Positions 30,101-33,036 of a stretch of DNA of 64,000 bases are shown piece after piece. The position numbers and the translations under genes were made by a program. The first letter of the stretch is position 1. Each line of letters opens with the position of its first letter. The stretch spans positions 42,390,888 to 42,454,887 of the forward strand of contig OZ020488.1 of assembly GCA_963971405.1 (NCBI GenBank), written 5' to 3'. This DNA is from Psococerastis gibbosa. Taxonomy: Eukaryota; Arthropoda; Insecta; Psocodea; Psocidae. Below the pieces are notes generated by a model, which worked only from the letters and a program-made list of their open reading frames with translations, did not search any database and had not been told where the DNA came from.

Positions 30101-31697
30101 ACTTGCTTAACTCGAGGAGAAGAAATAACTTTGTTAACGATTATTTCGGTTTTACTAATTCTAGTAGTTATAACAAGTTTCGCTAAAACACTAAGTTTTT
30201 GTTTGTTTATTAATATGAAATACTCCGAAGTCACGATTAATTTATTTTTTTATACGGGGGTAACGTTGACTATGACTAATGCGACTATTAACACAGCAGG
30301 CAATATAAGTCCAACTAACCCTTTGTTAAATAGTTTTACAATAGTAGTTTACAATAGCAAGACAATGTGAGAAATATACTTACAGGTAACGAAGTTCATA
30401 GAGCCCGGTAAAAGCGCCATTTTGTAGCTTCGTAATGTGATTGTTATTTAGCAACCTAAAATAGAGAAAATGACTGTCATTAGACTGCAAATCAATTATT
30501 CTTTACTATATTTATCAATTCCCAACCCAAAGTTTTGTTCGTTGAACTGACATTCGATACATTTTTTACTTTTCTTTATAAAAGGTTAAATCGTTTACAA
30601 ACAATTTAATTAATGTATACATCCGATTAACCTCTGCAATCGCCTCACTAATTGTAACTGTCATTTTTAAAGGCTTTGTATGGACCCAGACTTTTAGTGG
30701 CCCATGGGTCGCTTGTCCAATACCAACGACCCCATGGATTTCGGACATTATTTGTATTGTTTCCGTATGAATTTTTGGCGATTTTTTTTCGATGTCAACC
30801 TACACCAGCTACAAGCGATAATGGGCAAGCTGAGACAAGCTGACCATTGGTGCAGTGTAACAGACGAAAGAATGACTTAACCAAGTAGATACGAGTCGAT
30901 AACGAGCCGAGTTACGACACGTCTTCGACCGCAAGGTATGTAGAGACTCGCACAAGTACAAGCACGCTACCACCTTGCCACCTAAGTCGCTAAACAGAGA
31001 ACTACCTATTTTTGCAATATTACAATATAACTAATAGTTTTTACCGAGTGGGGTTCGGTCAAAGACCCCCCGCCTAACTCCGTGGAGTTAGGGCATGGGC
31101 ACCCTCTTGTCCATGGGAGATGAAAAGCTCCCTAAAGGCGGACGAACTGGATCCTGGCAACAGGTGACGGTCAACGGCATAGGATGCGGAAGGCAAGGGG
31201 AAAGTGGAAACCACCGCATTATAGGCCCAAGTGGCATCCCAAGAACCAGCAACCATGTATAATTCGAGGCATCGAAGTCACATGTTGCTGCTAACCAGCC
31301 ATCCGGCTGTGACTTGAAGAAGAAGAACTAATAATTTAACTTGACTAGATCAAGGTATAACTCTATCACTTCTATGTAGTAATAACACTAACACTCCGTT
31401 ACGACATAAACCGACCGAATGGCGCGCATTACAAAAAAGGAAGTTATGCTGCCGCACCCTGTAGTTAAAATTTGAAAAGGGGCAAAAAAAATTTTTAAAC
31501 ATTTTTCTATACACTATTTAAAACACATTTTCAAAGTTTTTATAAATATTCATGGACTGTCCCTGGATTCCGAGGTATAAAGCTTACGGCACTCCACTAA
31601 TAAACATGTTTTAAAAAATACTTACAGTGTTTGCAGGTTTTTCAATTCCTTGAATGTGTTCGGAGGGATTTCTTTTAGCTTATTGAATCGTAAGTCT
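1..31697 (-). CDS. Pxn: Peroxidasin, 19 exons, partial at both ends
   Basis: Secreted multidomain haem peroxidase. Known family role: it uses bromide and H2O2 to form sulfilimine cross-links in collagen IV of basement membranes. Read on the minus strand, the exons encode in order five LRRs, an LRR C-terminal cap, four C2-type Ig domains each with its Cys pair and Trp, a linker of about 85 residues, then an animal haem peroxidase domain. Visible peroxidase residues are distal His in GQFLDHD, the calcium loop TSFIDAS, the catalytic Arg and haem-ester Glu in DVRSNEQ, and the proximal His in RFGHSLINP. This domain order is diagnostic of peroxidasin. Exons sum to 3,028 bp with phase-compatible junctions throughout. 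Exon coordinates are: 31626-31697, 30384-30455, 29561-29632, 23529-23600, 22117-22188, 20811-20974, 19982-20099, 18341-18510, 16324-16472, 15711-15831, 12766-12921, 11885-12283, 11511-11771, 10527-10760, 9987-10191, 2262-2454, 1412-1592, 628-767 and 1-177. Signal peptide, LRR N-cap and the C-terminal part are outside what I could find. No frameshift or stop was seen, so it looks functional. Confidence 0.97.
178..627. other. Peroxidasin intron with a perfect 17-bp inverted repeat
   Basis: A 450-bp intron with no gene. Positions 515-531 (TTAGTAAGGTGAAGTAA) and 557-573 are exact reverse complements separated by 25 bases, so the stretch could form a hairpin. Nothing else stands out. Confidence 0.7.
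628..767 (-). CDS. Pxn: Peroxidasin exon: catalytic arginine
   Basis: A 140-bp exon encoding [29 protein letters not shown] and onward. It holds the catalytic Arg and the Glu that forms a haem ester. The following residue is Gln, as in other peroxidasins, where myeloperoxidase has Met. Acceptor gattttag, donor gtaagt, phase 0 exit. Confidence 0.97.
768..1411. other. Peroxidasin intron, no recognised feature
   Basis: A 644-bp AT-rich intron. It contains short AT and TAG microsatellite runs only. I see no gene or named repeat. Confidence 0.6.
1412..1592 (-). CDS. Pxn: Peroxidasin exon: mid peroxidase domain
   Basis: A 181-bp exon beginning [15 protein letters not shown] and including GKPLLPFAE and a Cys pair ending ECFLAG. 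It directly continues the calcium-loop exon (FIDASQ-VYGFS). Acceptor ttgtttag, donor gtaaga, phase 1 exit. Confidence 0.96.
2083..2220 (+). mobile_element. Non-LTR retrotransposon 3' tail (TGATGA family), copy 1
   Basis: Shares the string gtggaggaggctcac and atcacacctggg, then a (TGA)n run, with copies at 11140-11220 and 12535-12710. The gradual approach to a (TGA)n tail and the W..RR.WKRLTHHTW-like reading are typical of the 3' end of a non-LTR retrotransposon. All three lie on the plus strand inside peroxidasin introns. Confidence 0.6.
2262..2454 (-). CDS. Pxn: Peroxidasin exon: calcium loop
   Basis: A 193-bp exon with [13 protein letters not shown], a Cys pair in [16 protein letters not shown], and [16 protein letters not shown]. 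The T-F-D-S pattern of the calcium-binding loop in TSFIDAS is intact. Acceptor tttcttcag, donor gtgaga, phase 0 exit. Confidence 0.97.
2880..3230 (-). mobile_element. LINE fragment, reverse transcriptase C-terminal end (a)
   Basis: Minus-strand reading at 3227-2979 has [20 protein letters not shown] and ends ...[11 protein letters not shown], the conserved C-terminal part of CR1/jockey-like LINE reverse transcriptases (HNTR...LP..IR...F...L). The AT-rich run with TTGATTGATT at 2880 fits a 3' tail. The element is 5'-truncated and not functional. Confidence 0.75.
3228..3282. repeat. TTGA and TTG microsatellites
   Basis: Four TTGA/TGAT units at 3230-3245 followed by six TTG units near 3264-3281. 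They sit between two LINE fragments and probably derive from LINE tails. Confidence 0.7.
3337..3700 (-). mobile_element. LINE fragment, reverse transcriptase C-terminal end (b)
   Basis: Minus-strand reading at 3564-3337 has [14 protein letters not shown] and ...[20 protein letters not shown], a LINE C-terminal tail unlike fragment (a) in sequence. It stops abruptly at both sides. The CAATACAATACAATA run at 3680 probably belongs to the 3' end of the upstream LINE copy at 3786-4390. Confidence 0.7.
3786..4390 (-). mobile_element. LINE fragment with frameshift (c)
   Basis: Two minus-strand frames, 4390-4055 and 4217-3786, together read as a CR1-like reverse transcriptase end: [17 protein letters not shown], then after a frameshift near 4190 ...[33 protein letters not shown] and [10 protein letters not shown]. 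It is a broken, 5'-truncated copy and does not encode a working protein. Confidence 0.8.
4649..5284 (+). mobile_element. Harbinger-type transposon with internal deletion
   Basis: The ends are inverted repeats of about 38 bp, AAGCCCCGTCCAGACGCTCC at the left and its complement at 5265-5283. Inside, the plus-strand reading at 4752-5090 has [39 protein letters not shown] and RAAISPHER, the N-terminal part of PIF/Harbinger nucleases. The DDE catalytic part is missing: coding similarity stops near 5085 and right-end sequence follows. It is therefore a non-autonomous deletion derivative. The flanks read TAA and TTA, so the target duplication is not an exact match. Confidence 0.8.
5489..6362. mobile_element. 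Fold-back MITE copy 1, interrupted
   Basis: Member of the fold-back family seen in full at 27862-28245. The left outer end is truncated at GTGCAAAATACG, the centre runs to 5763, and the right arm resumes at 6277 and ends at 6362 before TTA. A 513-bp insertion (5764-6276) separates the two parts. The piece between GTAGCAGAC and CCTCGCATTG in the left arm is also lost. Confidence 0.85.
5764..6276. mobile_element. Mutator-like non-autonomous insertion, 513 bp
   Basis: Flanked by an exact 10-bp direct repeat GGTGGAAACC (5754-5763 and 6277-6286) which is single in every uninterrupted copy of the host MITE. Its own ends are imperfect inverted repeats of about 28 bp: ATGGAGCTAATAAAACTATG against ATAGACATAGTAAAACTATA. 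A 9-11 bp duplication points to the Mutator superfamily. No coding region is present. Confidence 0.7.
6363..9249. other. Large intron segment with no recognised feature
   Basis: About 2.9 kb inside the 7.5-kb peroxidasin intron. I found no repeat shared with the rest of the window and no protein family. Splice-like strings exist on the plus strand (cacag then gtgagt at 6824, ctttcag at 8478), but without a supported open frame I do not call a gene. Confidence 0.5.
9250..9880 (+). mobile_element. LINE fragment split by a MITE
   Basis: Plus-strand reading at 9256-9345 is [13 protein letters not shown]...[12 protein letters not shown], the conserved C-terminal part of an RTE-like reverse transcriptase. 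The later [14 protein letters not shown] at about 9750 continues the same C-terminus. Between them lie unassigned sequence and a MITE at 9483-9644. Stops interrupt the frame. Confidence 0.7.
9483..9644. mobile_element. Short Harbinger-like MITE in the LINE fragment
   Basis: A 162-bp element beginning GGTGCCCATTCCAC and ending GTATATGGAATACCCCCC, flanked by TAA (9480-9482) and TTA (9645-9647). The first 14 bases equal the terminus of the fold-back MITE family, and the GACGTGGTAGCAGA motif is shared too. Arms with GACGTCATTTTTC-type inverted repeats meet in the middle. Confidence 0.7.
9987..10191 (-). CDS. Pxn: Peroxidasin exon: distal histidine
   Basis: A 205-bp exon carrying [11 protein letters not shown]. 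By family knowledge this holds the distal Gln and His, the Asp ester-linked to haem and a calcium-binding Asp. Acceptor cattcgcag, donor gtgagt, phase 2 exit. The following intron is 7.5 kb. Confidence 0.97.
10192..10526. other. Peroxidasin intron, no recognised feature
   Basis: A 335-bp intron with an A-tract of about 18 bases near 10434. Nothing else is recognisable. Confidence 0.6.
10527..10760 (-). CDS. Pxn: Peroxidasin exon: start of peroxidase domain
   Basis: A 234-bp exon with [20 protein letters not shown], several Cys residues and [17 protein letters not shown], the conserved entrance to animal haem peroxidases. I chose the acceptor ctttag before ATTTCAGG rather than the later ttcag, because only the former keeps phase with the linker exon. 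Donor gtaaga, phase 1. Confidence 0.92.
11140..11220 (+). mobile_element. Non-LTR retrotransposon 3' tail (TGATGA family), copy 2
   Basis: Carries gtggagaaggttaacgtatc and accggggaactg, then (TGATGA)n. It is a short copy of the family at 2083 and 12535. It abuts a reversed SINE-B copy at 11220. Confidence 0.55.
11220..11427 (-). mobile_element. SINE-B copy 1 (tRNA-derived)
   Basis: On the minus strand it reads from GGACATGTAGCGTAGTAGTA through the B-box GGTTCGAGTCC, then GCATGTAAAGCAGGC-like body, TTAGGCTTGG region and a TTATTTATTT tail. The same unit recurs at 26032, 32549, 42270, 44927, 61620 and 62554. Internal Pol III A and B boxes mark a tRNA-derived SINE. Confidence 0.85.
11511..11771 (-). 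CDS. Pxn: Peroxidasin exon: linker between Ig4 and peroxidase
   Basis: A 261-bp exon beginning [20 protein letters not shown] and ending VSLSD. It is Ala- and Arg-rich and probably helical. In the family this stretch joins the Ig and peroxidase parts. Acceptor tttgcag, donor gtatgt, phase 1 at both ends. An alternative donor (GGTAT, gtacaa) eight bases pairs less well with the next exon. Confidence 0.92.
11885..12283 (-). CDS. Pxn: Peroxidasin exon: Ig3 second half plus whole Ig4
   Basis: A 399-bp exon, the longest found. It closes Ig3 ([15 protein letters not shown]), then carries all of Ig4: first Cys in [13 protein letters not shown], Trp in VIIWRKDG and closing motif [13 protein letters not shown]. 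Unlike Ig1 to Ig3, Ig4 is not split by an intron. Acceptor tctttcag, donor gtgaga, phase 1 at both ends. Confidence 0.96.
12535..12710 (+). mobile_element. Non-LTR retrotransposon 3' tail (TGATGA family), copy 3
   Basis: Best-preserved of three copies: agagtgggggaggctcac, atcacacctggg, then GATGATGTTGATGAT. Lies in the intron between the two Ig3 exons. Confidence 0.6.
12766..12921 (-). CDS. Pxn: Peroxidasin exon: Ig3, first half
   Basis: A 156-bp exon with [16 protein letters not shown], the first Ig Cys in [13 protein letters not shown] and the core Trp in TSWYKSGK. Acceptor aatttcag. The donor gttggt is weak, but it gives the phase 1 exit and the smooth join [12 protein letters not shown] expected for this fold. 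Confidence 0.92.
13745..13830 (+). mobile_element. Mariner-type terminal inverted repeat
   Basis: TACGAGGTGTGCCCATTAAA, followed by TACCCGGACTGG and preceded by TA, has the form of a mariner terminal repeat. It would be the left end of the mariner remnant at 14320-14590, separated from it by the G/C-rich units. Confidence 0.6.
13880..15340. repeat. Degenerate tandem units with GGGCCCGGGGGTCTCCCCC core
   Basis: Units start near 13886, 14033, 14670, 14848, 15049 and 15168. Each has a G-run, a cccgggggtctcccccgg-type core, AAATTTTTTGAAAA, a GGTTTTACGCAT motif and TTTAGATTTTACAGGCGA. Spacing is 120-200 bp apart from a gap holding the mariner remnant. The same unit occurs inside the hAT-like element at 33037-34023. 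Confidence 0.8.
14320..14590 (+). mobile_element. Mariner transposase remnant
   Basis: With frameshifts the plus strand reads [20 protein letters not shown] (14398-14457), the N-terminal HTH region of mariner transposases. Next comes a reading close to the catalytic-region motif H-x-PYSPDLAP (about 14535-14560). Most of the gene between them is deleted. Not functional. Confidence 0.75.
15711..15831 (-). CDS. Pxn: Peroxidasin exon: Ig2, second half
   Basis: A 121-bp exon with [18 protein letters not shown] and the closing motif [12 protein letters not shown]. Acceptor tttctcag, donor gtatgc. Phase 0 at entry fits the GC-donor exon upstream. Ends in phase 1. Confidence 0.95.
15832..16323. other. 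Peroxidasin GC-AG intron
   Basis: A 492-bp intron with donor gcaagc at 16323-16318 and acceptor ctcag. AT-rich; no repeat recognised. Confidence 0.85.
16324..16472 (-). CDS. Pxn: Peroxidasin exon: Ig2, first half, GC donor
   Basis: A 149-bp exon with [12 protein letters not shown], the first Ig Cys in VRFICQVAG and the core Trp in IAWTHNDK. It ends in phase 0 at ...CATCAG followed by gcaagc, a GC rather than GT donor. No GT donor nearby keeps the frame and joins the Ig halves as well, so a GC-AG intron is the best reading. Confidence 0.93.
16473..17939. other. Intron segment, no gene
   Basis: AT-rich intron DNA. It has a C-run at about 16561, and AAATAAATAAATAAAT at 17815-17840 with a short body (GCATTTATTAGCAAACAAAG) that recurs at 22685 and 62845, a small unnamed repeat. 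Nothing else. Confidence 0.55.
17940..18122 (-). mobile_element. SINE-A copy 1 (tRNA-derived)
   Basis: On the minus strand it starts ATCGACTTCGATGGCCAGG, TGGTAACGTGCTTGCACTTG, GTGTCTCTACAGGCC and ends with CAATTTAATGAACG-type tail complement. The same unit occurs at about 18815, 30575, 53148, 55358 and 59627. The GTGGCAAGGTGGTAGCG motif near the head fits a Pol III A box. Confidence 0.8.
18134..18312 (+). mobile_element. SINE-D copy 1 with tRNA-like head
   Basis: GGGCTTGTGGTCGAGCGGTT, then a B-box GGTTCGAATCC and CAAGCCC that pairs with the first seven bases. A TTTTTCTATAT body and a tail with CAACCAAAGTTAATC and AATGTCAGTGTTAT follow. The same head plus body recurs at 58716, and the body at 38262 and 59702, so this is a SINE rather than a free tRNA gene. 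Confidence 0.75.
18341..18510 (-). CDS. Pxn: Peroxidasin exon: Ig1, second half
   Basis: A 170-bp exon with [18 protein letters not shown] and the closing Ig motif [11 protein letters not shown]. Acceptor ctctttcag, donor gtgagt. It completes the fold begun at 19982 and ends in phase 1. Confidence 0.95.
18560..18663 (+). mobile_element. Retrotransposon 3' tail with (GAA)n, copy 1
   Basis: CATCGATGCCACATGGTGCT, CCAGCCAGCCGGCTGTAACT then TGAAGAAGAAGA. The same tail ends the repeat at 31025-31330. Confidence 0.6.
18815..18895 (-). mobile_element. SINE-A copy 2, 3' part only
   Basis: TTCGCATGCAAACAATTTAA, TTAATGTATCCG and CCTCTTCAGTC match the tail half of the SINE at 17940; the tRNA-related head is missing. 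Confidence 0.65.
19321..19502. mobile_element. hAT-like MITE, CAGGGACGG family, copy 1
   Basis: A 182-bp element with termini CAGGGACGGTTTCAG and AAGGATCCGTCCCTG, flanked by a perfect 8-bp duplication TAACTAAC (19313-19320, 19503-19510). It holds two long G runs and no coding region. A near-identical copy lies at 36430-36622. The 8-bp duplication and CAG end are hAT hallmarks. Confidence 0.9.
19567..19828. mobile_element. Probable hAT-like element with poly-C runs
   Basis: Starts CAGTGGCGTATATAAGCCCC and ends TATATGCTCGCCACTG, an imperfect inverted pair, with C runs next to each end. I could not find a matching 8-bp duplication, so the boundaries are tentative. Confidence 0.5.
19982..20099 (-). 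CDS. Pxn: Peroxidasin exon: Ig1, first half
   Basis: A 118-bp exon with [13 protein letters not shown], then the first Ig cysteine in [11 protein letters not shown] and the core Trp in IVWLQN. Acceptor ttttacag, donor gtaagt. Ends in phase 2. The second half of this Ig fold is 1.5 kb downstream. Confidence 0.95.
20250..20512 (+). repeat. Dispersed repeat with CCTGAAGATGGG motif
   Basis: Includes GACTAAGCCTGAAGATGGGA, CCCCCGAAACGTCG, GAGGCCCATGCCTCTGATGA and GCAGGTAATGCAAGTCCAAC. The latter part recurs at 29850-29970 (reversed), 30290-30345 and 62950-63005. Probably a SINE or LINE 3' end; class not determined. Confidence 0.55.
20600..20700 (+). mobile_element. SINE-C relative, diverged
   Basis: GTCTGAGATCCATGGTGATG and GGGGTGACTCGCGCACTGGG are recognisably like TCCGAAATCCATGGGGTCGT of the repeat at 49065. 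Only this part is alignable. Confidence 0.45.
20811..20974 (-). CDS. Pxn: Peroxidasin exon: LRR C-terminal cap
   Basis: A 164-bp exon encoding [20 protein letters not shown] and then a region rich in Cys ending DADFHC. The CDC pair and the following Cys residues form the disulfide-bonded LRRCT cap that closes the LRR solenoid. Acceptor tgtttag, donor gtaagg. It ends in phase 1, the phase in which all Ig modules of this gene are joined. Confidence 0.95.
20975..22116. other. Intron segment with C-rich repeat debris
   Basis: Contains a (CTA)n run at 21294, G/C runs near 21387, 21500 and 21640, an A-run at 21741, and GGCTATGCCACTG at 21761, which looks like the right end of a hAT-like element whose left end I could not find. 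No exon. Confidence 0.5.
22117..22188 (-). CDS. Pxn: Peroxidasin exon: LRR 5
   Basis: A 72-bp exon encoding [18 protein letters not shown] and the rest of one LRR. Acceptor is ttgcacag, donor gtaagt. Its last two bases (TT) join G of the next exon to make Leu, leading directly into the LRR C-terminal cap. Confidence 0.95.
22908..23392. mobile_element. Harbinger-like MITE, diverged relative of the fold-back family
   Basis: A 485-bp element with ends GCCGGCTATTCCACTTTTCA and (complement) GGCGGCTATTCCACTTGTCA, flanked by TTA on both sides (22905-22907, 23393-23395). The interior keeps TTAAAATTGATCAAT and AACTAAAATTAAA in the same order as the family at 27862. No coding region. Confidence 0.8.
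23529..23600 (-). CDS. Pxn: Peroxidasin exon: LRR 4
   Basis: A 72-bp exon encoding [18 protein letters not shown] and the rest of one LRR. Acceptor is ccttgcag, donor gtaagt. It was located because LRR 3 and LRR 5 left room for the repeat that other peroxidasins have at this place. Phase and length match its neighbours. It is isolated between two repeat-filled introns of 1.3 and 6 kb. Confidence 0.94.
23601..24122. other. Intron segment, no recognised feature
   Basis: About 520 bp of AT-rich DNA immediately upstream (minus strand) of the LRR 4 exon. I see nothing in it. Confidence 0.5.
24123..24312. repeat. 50-bp tandem repeat, four units
   Basis: Unit TAGTCGTATTGTTCACCTTT, TGTTTAGACTATTTGTCAAT, AAAGTCAATA. 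Copies at 24123, 24168, 24218 and 24268. The first lacks 5 bp, the second has two substitutions, the third matches the unit exactly and the fourth is truncated. No coding sense. Confidence 0.95.
24313..25358. other. Intron segment with poly-C element debris
   Basis: C or G runs at 24478, 24647, 24746 and 25325. GGATCCAATCCTAGCTACGC at 24492 and CAATGGCGGATCCACGGAG at 24623 resemble single ends of the hAT-like G/C elements. No complete element or exon. Confidence 0.5.
25359..25752. mobile_element. Fold-back MITE copy 2
   Basis: A 394-bp element. Left GGCGGGGATTCCACAGACCT and right end AGGTCTGTGGAATCCCCGCC are complementary. The inverted arms run about 150 bp each and meet around a centre with TTGATCAATGATCATAC. 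Flanks are TTT on both sides where other copies have TAA or TTA. Confidence 0.85.
25800..25915 (+). repeat. Dispersed repeat with GACGAAACG hairpin, copy 1
   Basis: CTGAAGATGTCGACCGCAGA, TGTTGACGAAACGTTCGGAA and ACGACCACGGCCTATCATCC. A reversed copy lies at 48716-48835. GTCGAC and GTTGAC can pair around a 7-base loop, and CGTTC can pair with GAACG further on. Host element not identified. Confidence 0.6.
26032..26368 (+). mobile_element. SINE-B copy 2, split by SINE-C
   Basis: The head CATGTAGAGTAGTGGTATAC ends at about 26060. After a TTAG microsatellite and a reversed SINE-C, the body resumes at 26190 with CAACTTTCACCCGAAAGGCT, B-box, and TTAGCTGG-type tail to TTATTTATTT. Confidence 0.8.
26078..26188 (-). 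mobile_element. SINE-C copy inside SINE-B
   Basis: Reversed copy: CCAATGGCCAAAAATTCATA on the minus strand, then CGGAAGCAATACAAATAATG, TCCGAAATACATGGGGTCGT and a tail. It interrupts SINE-B in its tRNA-like region. Confidence 0.7.
26440..26520. repeat. G-rich runs
   Basis: Three G runs of nine or more around 26444-26514, with no clear element boundary. Confidence 0.6.
26840..27216. mobile_element. TTAA-flanked palindromic MITE, copy 1
   Basis: A 377-bp almost perfect palindrome. The first 32 bases (GAGTGTACAGCCCGTAGGAA onward) match the complement of the last 32 with one mismatch. Both flanks are TTAA (26836-26839, 27217-27220), the piggyBac target. The arms contain CTACTTCATG and GTTGTAGAAG motifs shared with copies at 48112 and 50283. 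No coding region. Confidence 0.88.
27221..27858. other. Intron segment, no recognised feature
   Basis: AT-rich; an AAATAAATAAAT run at 27779. I see no gene or named repeat. Confidence 0.5.
27862..28245. mobile_element. Fold-back MITE copy 3, reference copy
   Basis: A 384-bp element: GGTGCCCATTCCACCGACCG at the left, CGGTCGGTGGAATGGGCGCC at the right, TTA on both flanks (27859-27861, 28246-28248). Two nested inverted segments share the ACCGACC motif: an outer arm with GTGACGTGGTAGCAGAC and an inner arm with ACCTCGCATTGCAGAAT. The TWA duplication points to PIF/Harbinger mobilisation. Confidence 0.92.
28249..28855. other. Intron segment, no recognised feature
   Basis: About 600 bp without gene or shared repeat. 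Confidence 0.5.
28868..29200. repeat. Two copies of a TTC-tailed dispersed repeat
   Basis: TTCTTCTTCTTC then TGGCTCTACAGC, GGCCTGGTCGACAACACTCT and CTCCCAACTCGCGAA at 28870-29000, repeated at 29082-29200. The TTC run on this strand is a (GAA)n tail on the minus strand, so both are probably minus-strand retrotransposon 3' ends. Confidence 0.65.
29561..29632 (-). CDS. Pxn: Peroxidasin exon: LRR 3
   Basis: A 72-bp exon encoding [18 protein letters not shown] and the rest of one LRR. Acceptor is attgttacag, donor gtaagt. Sits 751 bp from the LRR 2 exon. The next exon downstream is about 6 kb away. Confidence 0.95.
30384..30455 (-). CDS. Pxn: Peroxidasin exon: LRR 2
   Basis: A 72-bp exon encoding [18 protein letters not shown] and the rest of one LRR. 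Acceptor is attttag and donor gtaagt. Same phase as its neighbours, so these repeats are interchangeable 72-bp modules, a typical sign of LRR gain by exon duplication. Confidence 0.95.
30575..30995 (-). mobile_element. SINE-A copy 3 carrying a SINE-C insertion
   Basis: SINE-A tail at 30585-30655 and head at 30905-30990 (GAGTTACGACACGTCTTCGA, complement strand), with a reversed SINE-C at about 30660-30855 in between. Confidence 0.75.
30660..30855 (-). mobile_element. SINE-C copy inside SINE-A
   Basis: On the minus strand: CAGCTTGTCTCAGCTTGCCC, CAGCTGGTGTAGGTTGACA-like, CAAAAATTCATACGGAAACA and TCCGAAATCCATGGGGTCGT. Shares all blocks with the copy at 49065. Confidence 0.75.
31025..31330 (+). 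mobile_element. Retrotransposon 3' region with (GAA)n tail, copy 2
   Basis: GGAGTTAGGGCATGGGCACC through CCATCCGGCTGTGACTTGAA and GAAGAAGAAC. The last 80 bases match 18590-18663. Structure fits a non-LTR 3' UTR; the coding part is absent. Confidence 0.55.
31626..31697 (-). CDS. Pxn: Peroxidasin exon: LRR 1
   Basis: A 72-bp exon encoding one leucine-rich repeat, [18 protein letters not shown] and onward. Acceptor is ttgttacag and donor is gtaagt. It begins one base into the frame and ends on CT, so the intron interrupts a Leu codon, a pattern shared by all five LRR exons. The DLRFN start matches the first LRR of known peroxidasins, so the LRR N-cap should lie in the preceding, unseen exon. 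Confidence 0.96.
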
Positions 31698-33036
31698 CTG
31701 TAACAAAAGAAAACATATTTGTTAGAATTTACACTGTGCAAAATTAGACTATAATCTGCAGTCTAGCAGATTTTCTTTCTGGGATTATATAGCGGGGGAG
31801 GTGGGAGCAAAGAGGATTATTTTTAATTATGATGTTGATGAGACAGGTCTAGGCACACTCAGTATCAGTATACGTAATCAGTATAATATAATTTCCCGTT
31901 GAAATACCAGAACATACAGTACATAGCTGGATTCACATCGTCAAAACTTAAAGTAAGAACTAAAAAATATAGTAATATTAACTCAAAGTAAAGGTTATCA
32001 CTACGGGGGTTTTGTCTGAACATTACACGGTACTCGTACCGTACATACATTTGGCATTGAAGCTGATTCCAAAAGAAATTTATATACATAATCCGAAATA
32101 CATCCATCCAGGATTACATTTTCGTCCAACGACACTCACCATCGGGTAGTGGTTAGTGCTTTCCAATTAATACGTAGTACTATATAAGGAAAGCTTTGTG
32201 ATGGTCGAAATTTTCGATTTCGGGATTTCAGTGTATTTACACGTTTTAAGGTCCTAAGAACCCAAAGAAGTGGTTTTTATGAAATGTCTATCTGTCTGTT
32301 CGTAGATTTGTAGGCAAACTACCCAGACCCAGAGGATTTTGAATAATTTGGCATGTACCTAGGTAGGTTCATAAAAATCGTTCCTCCGGACCATTTATTT
32401 TTATTTTGGGCTAACTGAATTTGGGGGGTTTCACCCTCCATAAACTAAAGGAACTCATTAAAAAATGTTTTCCCAAGAAACGGCTCCATTCGCTGGGGAA
32501 GCAATTGACCTTCTCCACCCCCCCCCCCCCCAAAGATACATAAAAATAAGCTGTTGTGGCAAGGACTCCAACTTTCACCCGACATGCTGTTGGCTCGAGT
32601 CCCACACTGTCTTCATTTTCATGCCCATGCTTCGGGGGATATGTAAAACAGGCGGTCTCTACATATGTGCAATAATGGTAATGCTAGTCAAAATCTCAAA
32701 AAATCTCAAATATAAATATCTTTTTTTTTAAGAATAATATTCAATACATTCTTAGATTTCCAGGATAGAACAATAAATTTCAACGATTCTAAACATTTTC
32801 AAATGTAGCCTTCAGCTACCCTCCAATATGGAATACATCAATATTGGTTGCAGAAGGTTTATTCATTTTTGAAAAAGGGAAGCGGCAAAACAAGCCCCCG
32901 AGCAAAACAATTTGCAATCGAGGTCTATATATAGGAAACATAGAAATTGAGCTGAAATGTTTTTCGAATATAGGCTTGCACAAAACTAGATTAAACTGGG
33001 ATTTTTGTTTTCTATCAGTCAGCCCAGCTTAGCATA
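31698..33036. other. Upstream DNA with no exon found
   Basis: Immediately 5' of the first LRR exon on the minus strand. Holds SINE-B remnant at 32549-32665 and a C-run at 32518. I looked for the LRR N-cap exon (C-x-C pattern ending in a phase-2 donor) and did not find it. Confidence 0.45.
32549..32665 (+). mobile_element. SINE-B copy 3, central part
   Basis: CAACTTTCACCCGACATGCT, B-box GGCTCGAGTCC, GCCCATGCTTCGGGGGATAT and ACAGGCGGTCT. Ends of the element are lost. Confidence 0.7.

Noticed and set aside
32141-32160. cactcacc as a donor for the missing first peroxidasin exon
   Set aside because: The sequence upstream on the minus strand has no Cys-rich N-cap reading and the phase does not fit.
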